NCBI GenBank assembly: GCA_030602145.1
Contig: JAUWAH010000028.1
Location: forward strand, 1-11,857
Length of the DNA: 11,857 nucleotides
Origin: Desulfobulbus sp.
GTDB lineage: Bacteria; Desulfobacterota; Desulfobulbia; Desulfobulbales; Desulfobulbaceae
Direction: 5' to 3'
Each line of letters opens with the position of its first letter. The first letter of the stretch is position 1. Of the stretch, positions 1-9,011 are shown one piece after another. The notes beneath the pieces are model-generated. The model did no database searches and was not told the origin of the DNA. It saw only the letters and a list, made by a program, of their open reading frames with translations. The position numbers and the translations under genes are program-made.

Positions 1-30
1 CGCTGGCTCCGCAACTTTCTCACTGCAAAT

Positions 31-61
31 AAAAAAGCCGCCCCAGAGGGGCGGCTTTTTT
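31..61 (-). terminator. Rho-independent terminator of the atp operon (bidirectional)
   Basis: Two perfectly complementary 14-base arms (31-44 and 48-61) enclose the 3-base loop AGA. The GC core is GCCGCCCC/GGGGCGGC, and both flanks are A/T runs of six, so a U-tract follows the stem on either strand. It lies 25 bases past the atpC stop codon and is the natural end of the atp transcript. Because it is symmetric it could also stop a plus-strand transcript coming from the left, but only 30 bases are visible there and no gene can be named. Confidence 0.93.
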
Positions 62-85
62 ATTCTAACCGACAGGATTTGATAA

Positions 86-502
86 TCAACGGCGGGCCAT
101 TTCAGCCGTCCGTATGCGTGCAAGGGATCGCTGCAAAGCTGCTTCTGCCCGAACTCTGTTGATCTTTTCAGTGGCGGACTGAGCCTGCGCCAACCGCTTT
201 TCAGCTCTCTCCTTGGCCCGAAGAGCCCGGTCGACATCGATATCATTACCGAACTCGGCGCTCTCAACCAAAAAGGTGATCTTGTTGTTGGATACTTCGG
301 TAAAACCACCGGTGACCATAAGAAATCTGGTGGAGCGATCCTTTTTAAAACTTAGAGTGCCGGTCTTGATCGTACTTAAAAAAGGAGCATGATTGGCCAG
401 CACGCCAAACTCACCGCTCACCCCGGGCGCAGTGACGATATCGACCTCTTCACTGACCACGGCCCCGCTCGGTGTTACGACTTCAAGATGAATTTGCGCC
501 AT
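86..502 (-). CDS. atpC: F-type ATP synthase epsilon subunit
   Basis: This 138-residue protein matches the usual bacterial epsilon length. Residues 1 to about 85 look like the beta-sandwich that binds gamma and the c-ring (the start [13 protein letters not shown] and the segment [14 protein letters not shown] are typical). Residues from about 90 to the end are rich in Ala, Arg and Glu and fit the two-helix C-terminal domain that in other bacteria can extend into F1 and restrain ATP hydrolysis. The full-length C-terminal domain suggests this control is possible here. The ATG start has a GAGGT ribosome site 8 bases upstream (511-515). It is the last gene of the operon, 31 bases after atpD and just before the terminator. 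Only the family function is known; the regulatory role is inferred. Confidence 0.97.
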   Translation of the reverse strand: MAQIHLEVVTPSGAVVSEEVDIVTAPGVSGEFGVLANHAPFLSTIKTGTLSFKKDRSTRFLMVTGGFTEVSNNKITFLVESAEFGNDIDVDRALRAKERAEKRLAQAQSATEKINRVRAEAALQRSLARIRTAEMARR

Positions 503-533
503 TACAGTTTACCTCGCTTCAGCGTTGATGTGA

Positions 534-1972
<1,439 letters not shown>

Positions 1973-1982
1973 AAACTGGTAA

Positions 1983-1998
1983 AATACCAAATGGTATT
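1983..1998. repeat. palindrome in the atpG-atpD spacer
   Basis: AATACCA (1983-1989) and TGGTATT (1992-1998) are perfect inverted 7-base arms around a central AA. A second partly overlapping pair, GGTA at 1978-1981 and TACC at 1985-1988, could form instead. The element lies between the atpG stop and the atpD ribosome site. It may be a small mRNA hairpin or processing site; chance is also possible in an A/T-rich spacer. Confidence 0.45.
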
Positions 1999-2002
1999 CG
2001 TA

Positions 2003-2884
2003 TTATCCTTTCAGGGCCTCGGCGCCCCCGACGATGTCCATCAGTTCACCGGTGACAGCGGCCTGACGGGCTTTATTGTACAGCTGGGTCAATTGCTTGA
2101 TCATATCCTTACACGCATTAGTGGCGTTATCCATAGCTGTCATTCGGGCAGCATGTTCACTGGCGCCGACTTCCAGCATGGCATGATAAACCTGAACGTT
2201 GAGGAAGAGAGGGAGTAGCACCTCCATGATTTCCCCCGGATCGGGCTCGTAGGTATAAGAACCTGATACCTCGCCCTTACCGGGAACATTATCCTCGTTC
2301 CCACTCACTGGTTTGATTGGTAACAGCTCTTCTCGCTCAGGCTTCTGTACCGCCACCGAGTAAAACCGGCCGTAGACGATATCTACCTGATCACTTTCGC
2401 CACTGAGGAACGCCTCGGTGATATTCTGAGAGATTTCACGGGCATTGAACATCTGGAATGTGCCCATGATATCGTTGAACTGGGCTCGCAATTTGCCGCT
2501 CTTCTTGAAGGCCTGCGTACCCTTTTTGCCGACGGTGACGAAACTGACTTTTTTGCCTTCGGCCTCGTATTGTTTTCTCAGCCTTTCAGCCGCCTTGATG
2601 ATGTTGGCATTGAAACTGCCGCACAGTCCACGATCTGAGGTGACGACAACAATTTCCACTGTTTTGACGTCACGGACTTCCATCAGGGGAAGATCAGTGC
2701 TTTCCATCCCACCCGAGAGGTCGCGCATTGCCTCGGCGAACTTGCTCGCGTAGGGTCGGAAACGTTCCATCTTCTCCTGGGCGCCGCGCAGTTTCGCCGA
2801 GGCCACCATATTCATGGCCTTGGTGATCTGGGCGGTCTTCTTGACACCCTTGATTTTTTCTTTAACGTCCTTTAATCCAGGCAT
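2003..2884 (-). CDS. atpG: F-type ATP synthase gamma subunit (central stalk)
   Basis: This 293-residue protein, close to the usual length of about 290, forms the rotating shaft linking the c-ring to the alpha3beta3 head. The N-terminal helix is highly typical (LKDVKEKIKGVKKTAQITKA, residues 4-23). DRGLCG at 84-89 and the C-terminal family signature VTGELMDIVGGAEA (277-290) are both present. Residues 180 to 215 carry a polar, Gly/Glu/Pro-rich stretch in the variable part of the family. The ATG at 2882-2884 follows the atpA stop by 18 bases, with an AAGGG-like ribosome site in that spacer. It is in a tight operon with atpA upstream and atpD downstream. No cysteine-flanked regulatory insert of the chloroplast type is seen. 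Confidence 0.98.
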   Translation of the reverse strand: MPGLKDVKEKIKGVKKTAQITKAMNMVASAKLRGAQEKMERFRPYASKFAEAMRDLSGGMESTDLPLMEVRDVKTVEIVVVTSDRGLCGSFNANIIKAAERLRKQYEAEGKKVSFVTVGKKGTQAFKKSGKLRAQFNDIMGTFQMFNAREISQNITEAFLSGESDQVDIVYGRFYSVAVQKPEREELLPIKPVSGNEDNVPGKGEVSGSYTYEPDPGEIMEVLLPLFLNVQVYHAMLEVGASEHAARMTAMDNATNACKDMIKQLTQLYNKARQAAVTGELMDIVGGAEALKG

Positions 2885-2902
2885 AAGCGTCTACCCTTGC
2901 GC

Positions 2903-4426
2903 TCAGTTCAGGCCCTTTGTAGCCTTGAAAGTATCACCAAAGGTTGCCAGTGTCTTCTTCATTTTCTCTTCAAGTTCTGGAGAGATAACCTGTTTGTCCC
3001 GCAACTCGTTGAAAATGGATGGTTCGTTGGTCTCGATATAACTGTAGAGTTCCTTTTCGTAATCTGCCAGCACGTTAACCGGGAATCTGTCTAAAAATCC
3101 CTTGGTGCCGGCGAAAATGATGGTGACCTGTTTTTCCATTGGCAAGGGCTGGTACTGCGGTTGCTTGAGAATTTCAACCAGTCGCTCACCACGGGTCAAC
3201 TGGGCCTGGGTGGCGGCATCCAAGTCGGAGCCGAAACCGGCGAAGGCTGCCAATTCGCGATACTGGGCCAAATCGAGACGCAGGGTACCGGCGACCTGTT
3301 TCATGGCCTTGACCTGGGCGGCACCGCCTACACGGGAAACCGAAAGACCAACGTTGATTGCCGGGCGTACACCGGCAAAAAACAGACTCGGCTCGAGATA
3401 CACCTGACCGTCGGTAATCGAGATAACGTTGGTGGGGATGAAGGCGGAAACGTCACCGGCCTGGGTTTCGATGATCGGCAACGCGGTCAATGATCCGGCT
3501 CCCAGTTCATCGTTGAGCTTGGAAGCACGCTCAAGCAGCCGGGAATGGTTGAAGAAGATGTCGCCGGGATACGCTTCACGTCCGGGGGGACGCCGGAGGA
3601 GCAGCGACAGTTCGCGGTAGGATACCGCCTGCTTGGACAAGTCATCGTAAATAATCAGCGCATGCTGACCGTTGTCGCGAAAATACTCGCCCATGGCGCA
3701 ACCGGCAAAGGCGGAAATATATTGCATAGGCGCGGGGTCGGAGGCGCAGGCGGCAACCACGGTGGTATACTCCATGGCACCATGTTTGCGCAGGGCTTCC
3801 ACGACCAAGGCGACTGTCGATTTTTTTTGACCGATGGCCACATAAATGCAGTGGACGTCAGTATTCTTTTGAGCAATGATGGCATCAACACAAAGGGCGG
3901 TCTTGCCGATCTGCCGATCGCCGATGACCAGCTCGCGCTGGCCTCGGCCGACCGGAGTCATGGCATCAACAGCCTTGGCGCCGGTGTAACAAGGCTCATG
4001 CACGCTTTTCCTGGCAATGACGCCTGGAGCTATGACTTCAATTTTGCGAGATTCTTTGGCATTGATCGGTCCTTTGCCGTCGATCGGTTGGCCGATACCG
4101 TCCACAACCCGGCCCTCCATCTCGGGACCAACCGGAACCATGGCGATCTTTCCGGTCCGCTTGACGATATCTCCTTCTTTAATATCGCGCACATCACCCA
4201 GGACCGCGCAGCCGACGTTGTCTTCTTCAAGGTTCAAGGCGAGGCCAAAGATATTTCCCGGGAACTCGAGCAACTCCATCGCCTGGCAATTCTCGACGCC
4301 GTACACGCGGGCAATACCGTCACCTACTGAAAGGACGGTTCCGGTTTCCTTCAGATCGATATCTGCTTTATAGCCAGCGATTTGATCCTTGATGATCTGG
4401 CTGATTTCTTCTGCTTTGATCTGCAT
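2903..4426 (-). CDS. atpA: F-type ATP synthase alpha subunit
   Basis: This 507-residue protein is the non-catalytic nucleotide-binding subunit of F1, alternating with beta in the hexamer. The N-terminal region (residues 1 to about 95) includes the expected start [16 protein letters not shown], which contacts delta. The P-loop GDRQIGKT is at 169-176; the fifth residue is Ile where many species have Thr. The arginine finger R365 lies in [10 protein letters not shown] and contributes to catalysis at the adjacent beta site. The family signature [10 protein letters not shown] occupies 355-364. The C-terminal helical domain is complete. The start codon is 3 bases after the atpH stop, and its ribosome site (AAGGGGAG) lies inside the last codons of atpH, which suggests coupled translation. 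Confidence 0.99.
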   Translation of the reverse strand: MQIKAEEISQIIKDQIAGYKADIDLKETGTVLSVGDGIARVYGVENCQAMELLEFPGNIFGLALNLEEDNVGCAVLGDVRDIKEGDIVKRTGKIAMVPVGPEMEGRVVDGIGQPIDGKGPINAKESRKIEVIAPGVIARKSVHEPCYTGAKAVDAMTPVGRGQRELVIGDRQIGKTALCVDAIIAQKNTDVHCIYVAIGQKKSTVALVVEALRKHGAMEYTTVVAACASDPAPMQYISAFAGCAMGEYFRDNGQHALIIYDDLSKQAVSYRELSLLLRRPPGREAYPGDIFFNHSRLLERASKLNDELGAGSLTALPIIETQAGDVSAFIPTNVISITDGQVYLEPSLFFAGVRPAINVGLSVSRVGGAAQVKAMKQVAGTLRLDLAQYRELAAFAGFGSDLDAATQAQLTRGERLVEILKQPQYQPLPMEKQVTIIFAGTKGFLDRFPVNVLADYEKELYSYIETNEPSIFNELRDKQVISPELEEKMKKTLATFGDTFKATKGLN

Positions 4427-4429
4427 TGA

Positions 4430-4978
4430 TTATTCTCTCCCCTTGATAGATTCCTTTAATCCATTCAGTTGTGTCTTTATACTTCCGTCCAGCACCAAGT
4501 CACCTACCTTGGCGATAATGCCGCCGATAATGGACGGATCAACCTGGGTTTCAAGTATAACCTTGTTTCCTGTCAATTTTTCCAGCGTAGCCTGAATTTT
4601 GGCGAGCAAGTCGCTGTTCAGTTCAACCGCGGAGATAATAGTGCCATGGCTGATATTCTGATCCTTGTCGACCATTGCCTGCAGGGCTTCGGCAATGTCA
4701 GGCAGAATACCTGCCCGTTTCTTTTCGAGGAGCAGATTGAGAAAGCTGGTCACAATCGCATCCGCTGCGACCGACTCCCCTAACTTGACCATGACCTTCT
4801 GGCGGATGTCCAACGGATAGAGCGGGTTGGTGACGGCATCACCCACGCCGGTGGTCCCATCGGTGTACAGGGTGGCGATCGAATTGAGCATCGCACTGTA
4901 CTCTTGTGTTTTCCCTTGCTCTTTTCCCAAGGAAAAAAGCGCCTTCGCATAACGACGAGCTAGTATTGTCTGTCTCAC
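4430..4978 (-). CDS. atpH: F-type ATP synthase delta subunit (OSCP-like)
   Basis: This 182-residue protein is the usual length for delta, which joins the top of the alpha3beta3 head to the b/b' peripheral stalk. The N-terminal helical domain begins MRQTILARRYAKALFSLG, typical of the family. The C-terminal signature segment is at about 140-160 (key part TQVDPSIIGGIIAKVGD). The first codon is GTG (4976-4978), and it overlaps the atpF stop as GTGA. No in-frame ATG is close enough to keep the conserved N-terminus, so GTG is the preferred start. There is no strong ribosome site before it, so translation is probably coupled to atpF by termination-reinitiation. Confidence 0.97.
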   Translation of the reverse strand: MRQTILARRYAKALFSLGKEQGKTQEYSAMLNSIATLYTDGTTGVGDAVTNPLYPLDIRQKVMVKLGESVAADAIVTSFLNLLLEKKRAGILPDIAEALQAMVDKDQNISHGTIISAVELNSDLLAKIQATLEKLTGNKVILETQVDPSIIGGIIAKVGDLVLDGSIKTQLNGLKESIKGRE

Positions 4979-5559
4979 TGTACCGCACCCACTCTTTCAA
5001 GATACTGTTCAGTGATCGCAACCTGATCCGCCGGGGTCAGATTTTTTACGATCAACTCCTCGGCCATGGCCGCTGCCTGCTCGGCGATTTCTTCCCGAAG
5101 CTGACGCTTGGCGTCCTCGAGTTCGGCTTGCACCGCAGCTTCCGCTTGACGCTTGATTTCTTCCGCCGCCCGCTCGGCATCGGCCAAGATGCGCTCTTTC
5201 TCCACTTGGGCCTGGGCAATGGCACGCTGGACGATCAATTCCATCTCTTTTTCCATACCGGCCAATTTGGCTTCGAATTCCTTGTAGGCCTGTTCGGCCT
5301 CGTCGCGCCTGGAGGTGAGATCGTCGAGTTCCTCACGGATCTGCTGCTGACGACCGGACAGGGAATTCATGATCGGTTTGGCGCCAAACTTGACCAAAAT
5401 GACCACCAGCGCCAGGAAATTGACCGCGCGCCAAAATAAATCACTCAGCTTCTCCGCCGACAGTGAACTGCCGCCAGCCGCCCAGACGAGTGCAGGCGTC
5501 AGGGCGCCAACCAGTATCGCCAGCAGAACCGGCAGCAGTGTTGTTTTCCAAGCTTTCAT
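4975..5559 (-). CDS. atpF: F-type ATP synthase b subunit, with leader-like N-terminus
   Basis: This 194-residue protein is a peripheral-stalk subunit of Fo. Residues 8-28 form a first hydrophobic segment after MKAWK and end in ALVWAAGG, which looks like a signal peptide with an Ala-rich cleavage region. Residues 42-62 form the second hydrophobic segment, which is the membrane anchor expected of b (FWRAVNFLALVVILVKFGAKP). From about 66 to 175 the chain is a charged coiled coil rich in Glu, Gln, Ala and Arg. It is longer than the roughly 156-residue single-span b of enteric bacteria because of the leader. The ATG overlaps the b' stop as ATGA (5556-5559), and its own stop overlaps atpH. It probably pairs with b' as a heterodimer. 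Confidence 0.95.
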   Translation of the reverse strand: MKAWKTTLLPVLLAILVGALTPALVWAAGGSSLSAEKLSDLFWRAVNFLALVVILVKFGAKPIMNSLSGRQQQIREELDDLTSRRDEAEQAYKEFEAKLAGMEKEMELIVQRAIAQAQVEKERILADAERAAEEIKRQAEAAVQAELEDAKRQLREEIAEQAAAMAEELIVKNLTPADQVAITEQYLERVGAVQ

Positions 5560-5987
5560 GCGTCCAGACTCCTTCCAAGTATCTTTCCTGCCATTGCCTG
5601 GGCAAATCCCTCGGCATTCCCTTGAAGCTCATTTCTGGCGGCCTCGATCTGGGATCTGAGATCAGCCAGTTGTTTCTCCTTGACACCGTCGGACTCCTTG
5701 CGGATGGCCGCCAGCTTTTCGGCTCCGGCAGCCTGCGCTTGCATGCGGGCTCCATCGAGGGCCTTTTTTGCTCGATTGCTGGCTTCACGCATCCTGGTAT
5801 CCAGCTCAACCTGACGCTGACGGGCATCCTGCTCAAACTGAGCCACATCACCCTGCAATGATTCGATTTTTTGCGCCCGTTTCTCCAAAATTCCCAGCAC
5901 CGGCTTATAGAGAATCGCATTGAGAACAAACATCAGCACAATCATGTTGACTATGTGCATCAACAGCGTCACATCAATCGAAATCAT
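5556..5987 (-). CDS. atpF': F-type ATP synthase b' subunit
   Basis: This 143-residue protein is the first gene of the atp operon. Residues 5-27 are a single membrane span (TLLMHIVNMIVLMFVLNAIL) followed by YKPVLGILEKRAQKIE, the classic start of a b-type stalk. The rest to about residue 125 is a coiled coil rich in Gln, Ala, Arg and Glu. Pairs of distinct b genes (b' and b) are found in photosynthetic bacteria, cyanobacteria and many Desulfobacterota, where they form a heterodimeric stator. The ATG at 5985-5987 is preceded by an AGAGGTA ribosome site about 7 bases upstream. The symbol atpF' is descriptive; atpF2, atpG or atpX are used in other annotations. Confidence 0.94.
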   Translation of the reverse strand: MISIDVTLLMHIVNMIVLMFVLNAILYKPVLGILEKRAQKIESLQGDVAQFEQDARQRQVELDTRMREASNRAKKALDGARMQAQAAGAEKLAAIRKESDGVKEKQLADLRSQIEAARNELQGNAEGFAQAMAGKILGRSLDA

Positions 5988-6064
5988 ACTAACTACCTCT
6001 CATTGCTTAAAATATGGCAATTGCCCGCCCAAACAAGTGAATGGCGGTTCATCTTCCGCTCCGG

Positions 6065-6110
6065 ATAACTACTGAAAATTGGTTCGGCTGTCAAATCTTT
6101 TTAAATTATA
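6065..6110 (-). promoter_or_regulatory. candidate promoter(s) of the atp operon
   Basis: On the minus strand a perfect TTGACA lies at 6089-6094. Seventeen bases further is TAGTTA (6066-6071), a weak -10. Just upstream is an A/T-rich tract that contains a perfect TATAAT (6105-6110), which lacks a good -35 box at 16 to 18 bases. Either could start a transcript with a leader of about 70 to 110 bases before atpF'. The consensus hexamers are seen directly; activity is inferred. Confidence 0.4.
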
Positions 6111-6210
6111 TTTATAGGATTTTTCAGTTATGCTTGTTGGTGGCAACACCCGCAAAAACAGGGCGCGCCATCGGGTCTCCGTCCGATTCGCCGCCCGCCC
6201 GATCACTCCA

Positions 6211-6247
6211 GACGACAAACGCTAAAAGATATCGTATCTCTGTCGTC
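6211..6247 (-). repeat. nested inverted repeat after oleD, possible weak terminator
   Basis: Outer arms GACGACA (6211-6217) and TGTCGTC (6241-6247) are perfect complements. Inside them AGATA (6227-6231) and TATCT (6235-6239) form a second pair with a 3-base loop. On the minus strand the inner stem runs straight into a short T run of four. The stem is short and A/T-rich and the T run is brief, so termination would be weak. It begins 28 bases past the oleD stop, the right place for the end of the ole transcript. Confidence 0.3.
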
Positions 6248-6274
6248 ATGCCAAACATTCTTTACAGATCCATC

Positions 6275-7300
6275 TCACTTTTCGGTCCCTTCACCCTCAC
6301 GACAGACCGACTGTCCATGCAGCCAAGCGACCATCCTGGTCAATCCCTCCTCGGTGGAAACGAGGGGACTGTAGCCGAGCATCTGTTCCGCCCCGCGATG
6401 GCTGAACCAATGGGATTTCGCCAATTGACAGGCTAAGAACCGGGTCATTTTCGGTTCCTCGTCTCTGCCAAGCAGCCCGAAAAGGGTTTCCAGGACCAGC
6501 CCCGCGCCATAGGCAACGGGAAGTGGCACCTGTGCCGTCACCGGCGGAATCTTCAATCGGCCGAACAGATCGTTGATCCAGTCCCAGAGGACGACCGGTT
6601 CCTCCTGGCCTATGAAGAAAGCCCGACCCGACCCGCTGCCGCTGGTACAGAGGTGGTCGGCCGCCAGGAGATGGGCATGGATCACATTGTCAATGTAGGC
6701 GATGTCAACCCGGTTGTACCCGCTGCCGACGATCTTCAGCTCCCTGGCCCGGCCCCTGGCAAGCAGGCGGGGAATCAGGTGGTGATCGCCTGGCCCCCAG
6801 ACCAGGTGCGGTCGGAGGGCAATGGTCCGCACGCCCTGCCCGTCGGCCCTCAGCACCTCCTGTTCGGCGAGGATTTTCGACGCTGCGTAGTGGCACAGCG
6901 GTCGGCTGGCATAGGGAGCTGTTTCGTCCACCCCTTCGAGATCGACCCGATCGAAAACCACCGAAGGCGTCGAGGTGTAGACCAGGCGGTCCACACCACA
7001 TGTCCGGCAAGCAGCGATGACGTTGACCGTGCCGGTGAGGTTGATGGAAAAGTAGTCTTCCCTTGGTCCCCAGATGCCGGCCTTGGCGGCCACGTGAAAG
7101 ACGGTGTCGCAACCACGAAAGGTGTTTTCGAGAGCCTCCAGGTCACGGATATCGCCACGAACGCAGCGAACACCCATGGTTTCCAGATCCGGGTAGGGAC
7201 TGCGACCAATCACCGTCACCTGAAGCCCGCGTTGAACCAATTCCCGCACCAGGGCCTTGCCGATAAAGCCGCCGCCGCCGGTCACCGCCACCTGTCGCAT
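6275..7300 (-). CDS. oleD: OleD, NAD(P)H-dependent 2-alkyl-3-oxoalkanoate reductase
   Basis: This 341-residue extended short-chain dehydrogenase belongs to the 3-beta-hydroxysteroid dehydrogenase-like group. In the ole pathway it reduces the 2-alkyl-3-ketoalkanoic acid made by OleA to the 2-alkyl-3-hydroxyalkanoic acid used by OleC. The dinucleotide-binding motif TGGGGFIG is at 7-14, the active-site strand with Ser/Thr is YTSTPSVVF (108-116), and the catalytic pair is Y138 and K142 in YAASK. Residues 168-172 read VWGPG, typical of the family. The frame is open upstream to 7540, but that part overlaps oleC and has no protein-like character. The start chosen is the second of two adjacent ATGs because an AGAGG site lies 6 bases before it; the first ATG, at 7303, would be too close. 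A 76-base gap follows oleC, the largest within oleABCD. Confidence 0.9.
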   Translation of the reverse strand: MRQVAVTGGGGFIGKALVRELVQRGLQVTVIGRSPYPDLETMGVRCVRGDIRDLEALENTFRGCDTVFHVAAKAGIWGPREDYFSINLTGTVNVIAACRTCGVDRLVYTSTPSVVFDRVDLEGVDETAPYASRPLCHYAASKILAEQEVLRADGQGVRTIALRPHLVWGPGDHHLIPRLLARGRARELKIVGSGYNRVDIAYIDNVIHAHLLAADHLCTSGSGSGRAFFIGQEEPVVLWDWINDLFGRLKIPPVTAQVPLPVAYGAGLVLETLFGLLGRDEEPKMTRFLACQLAKSHWFSHRGAEQMLGYSPLVSTEEGLTRMVAWLHGQSVCREGEGTEK

Positions 7301-7303
7301 CAT

Positions 7304-7312
7304 CCCCCTCTT
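7304..7312 (-). promoter_or_regulatory. ribosome binding site that decides the oleD start
   Basis: The minus strand reads AAGAGGGGG immediately before two consecutive ATG codons. The AGAGG core is 3 bases from the first ATG (7301-7303) and 6 from the second (7298-7300), so the second is the better start. An alternative ATG at 7313-7315 would include this site in the coding region and has no site of its own. Confidence 0.6.
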
Positions 7313-7376
7313 CATCGAGCCATCATTTTCTGGTATCCCACTTCCTCCGCCGTCCTGACCGGACGACACGTTCTCA

Positions 7377-9008
7377 TCACCCGCAAGGCAGTTGCAGCCG
7401 CTTGGCCGCCCATGCCGCCAGCTGTTCGCGGAAAATCTTGGCGTTGTGGCGGATATCCACCGGAAAGGAGCGATGGATGAGAAAATGTTCGATCTGTTCG
7501 GTGAGGGGGTTGGCCAAGGCCAGTTGCCGCAATTCGGCAAACAGCCGCTCCTGATCGGCCACCGGCCCCTTCGGTTCGACCACGATCACCGGCGTTCGCC
7601 GCTCACAATTCTCCCCTAGCCCGATCAGGGCCGAACGGACCACCTGGGGATGCTCATTGAAAATCGCCTCGCAGCGGATGGTGTCCAGGACCCCCTCGGC
7701 CGTCCGCACCCGATGGGCTTTGCGGCCGCAGAACCAGAGCCGCCCCTGGTGGTCGAGATAGCCCATGTCGCCCATCCGGTGCCAGAACCCGGTGCCGTCT
7801 TCGATCTTGGCCAGTCGGGTCTCCCGCTCGTTGTCGGCATAGGTGCGGGTGACCACCGGGCCGCTGACCACGATCTCCCCGATGGTTCCCGGAGCCACCT
7901 CCCGGACTTTACCCCAGGAGCCGATTTCCCCGTCCACCGGCTCGATGATGCGGATATCGATCCCCGGCAAGGGACGGCCGACGCAGGCACCCTGGCCGAT
8001 TCGGGTTTGCGCCCAGGTCTCCCCCACGATTTCCCGGCCCTCGATGGAGGCCACCGGCAGGCTTTCGGTGGCGCCGTAGGGAGTGAAGATCTGGGCCGCT
8101 TCGGGAAGAATCCGCTGGACCCGCGCCACCAGGTCGCCCGGCACCGGGGCGCCGGCCATCAGGATTTTTTGCACCGGCAGGACGATATCCTGCTTGAGGC
8201 AATGGCGACTGACCACATTCCAGATGGCCGGCGAGCCAAAGGAGTAGCTGACCCGGTGGGCCAGCAATGTGGCGACAAATTTCTCGGCATCGACCCGGGC
8301 CGGCCGGGTCGGATCCATATCCGGAATCACCGCCTTGGCTCCGAGGGCGGTGGCGAACAGGCCGAACAGCGGAAAACCCGGCTGATCGACATCGCCGGGA
8401 CCGATGCCGTAATAATCGCGGATCAGGCGCAACTGAGCCTGGAAGATGCCGTGGGTGTAGACCACGCCCTTTGGCGGACCGGTGGACCCGGTGGTGAAGA
8501 TGATGGCCGCCGGGTCGGAGGGGGCCGCCTCAAACCTGGGCGGAGATTCTCTCGGGATCGGGGCCGGCTGCAGAGATCTGACCGGCAACCACCAGGCCCG
8601 TCCCACGGTCAGACGGTTGCGGACCGTGGCAAAGGGCCGGAGAAAGAGGCGACTAAAGAGGATTGCCTGGGGAATGCCGACCAGCACGTCCGGCCGCACC
8701 GATCCGATACAGCGGAGCAGATTGCGGTACCCCATGCCCGGGTCGATGAGGATGACCACCGCCCCCAATTGGAAGAGGGCAAAGGTCAGACAGATGAAGG
8801 CCATGGACGGCCGCACCATCAGCATGACCCGATCGCCCCGGCGGACTCCCTCGGCATGCAGGGCGGCGGCAAAGCCGTCGCTGTTGTCCCGGAGATTGGC
8901 AAAGCTCCACTGGCGCCACTTCCCTTCCTCCAGGGCCACCAGCGCGACCCGGTCAGCTTGGGCGGCCGCCGTCTGCCGAAGCACGGTGGCGATGTTGCAG
9001 TCGGTCAT
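7377..9008 (-). CDS. oleC: OleC, beta-lactone synthetase (ANL superfamily)
   Basis: This 543-residue acyl-CoA-synthetase-like enzyme uses ATP to close a 2-alkyl-3-hydroxyalkanoic acid into a cis-beta-lactone, as established for OleC of Xanthomonas and Stenotrophomonas. The phosphate-binding motif TTGSTGPPKG is at 172-181. The adenine-binding motif YGATES is at 311-316, and the ribose-binding aspartate D414 lies in MGDMGY. The hinge region is FCGRKAHRV (426-433, key R429 and R433). The C-terminal subdomain contains RHNAKIF, with K524 as the likely adenylation lysine. The length matches OleC better than most fatty acyl-CoA ligases. The start is 3 bases after the oleB stop, with GGAGA upstream inside oleB. 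It is separate from oleB, unlike the oleBC fusions of some Actinobacteria. Assignment rests mainly on the operon. Confidence 0.92.
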   Translation of the reverse strand: MTDCNIATVLRQTAAAQADRVALVALEEGKWRQWSFANLRDNSDGFAAALHAEGVRRGDRVMLMVRPSMAFICLTFALFQLGAVVILIDPGMGYRNLLRCIGSVRPDVLVGIPQAILFSRLFLRPFATVRNRLTVGRAWWLPVRSLQPAPIPRESPPRFEAAPSDPAAIIFTTGSTGPPKGVVYTHGIFQAQLRLIRDYYGIGPGDVDQPGFPLFGLFATALGAKAVIPDMDPTRPARVDAEKFVATLLAHRVSYSFGSPAIWNVVSRHCLKQDIVLPVQKILMAGAPVPGDLVARVQRILPEAAQIFTPYGATESLPVASIEGREIVGETWAQTRIGQGACVGRPLPGIDIRIIEPVDGEIGSWGKVREVAPGTIGEIVVSGPVVTRTYADNERETRLAKIEDGTGFWHRMGDMGYLDHQGRLWFCGRKAHRVRTAEGVLDTIRCEAIFNEHPQVVRSALIGLGENCERRTPVIVVEPKGPVADQERLFAELRQLALANPLTEQIEHFLIHRSFPVDIRHNAKIFREQLAAWAAKRLQLPCG

Positions 9009-9011
9009 CGC

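Larger units (their letters stand above)
5988..6274. other. intergenic region between the ole and atp operons
   Basis: This 287-base spacer between the oleD stop and the atpF' start has no convincing ORF. It contains an A/T-rich core at about 6095-6125 with promoter-like hexamers, an 8-base inverted repeat around that core (ACTGAAAA 6071-6078, TTTTCAGT 6121-6128), a more G/C-rich segment at 6150-6210, and a nested inverted repeat at 6211-6247 just after oleD. Confidence 0.7.

Noticed and set aside
3545..4330. Plus-strand open frame of 261 codons opposite atpA
   Set aside because: Antisense shadow of a highly conserved gene; the translated sequence has no family resemblance.
7301..7540. N-terminal extension of OleD by 80 residues
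   Set aside because: The extension overlaps the end of oleC in another frame, looks non-protein-like, and the Rossmann motif of this family normally begins within the first ten residues, as it does with the start at 7300.
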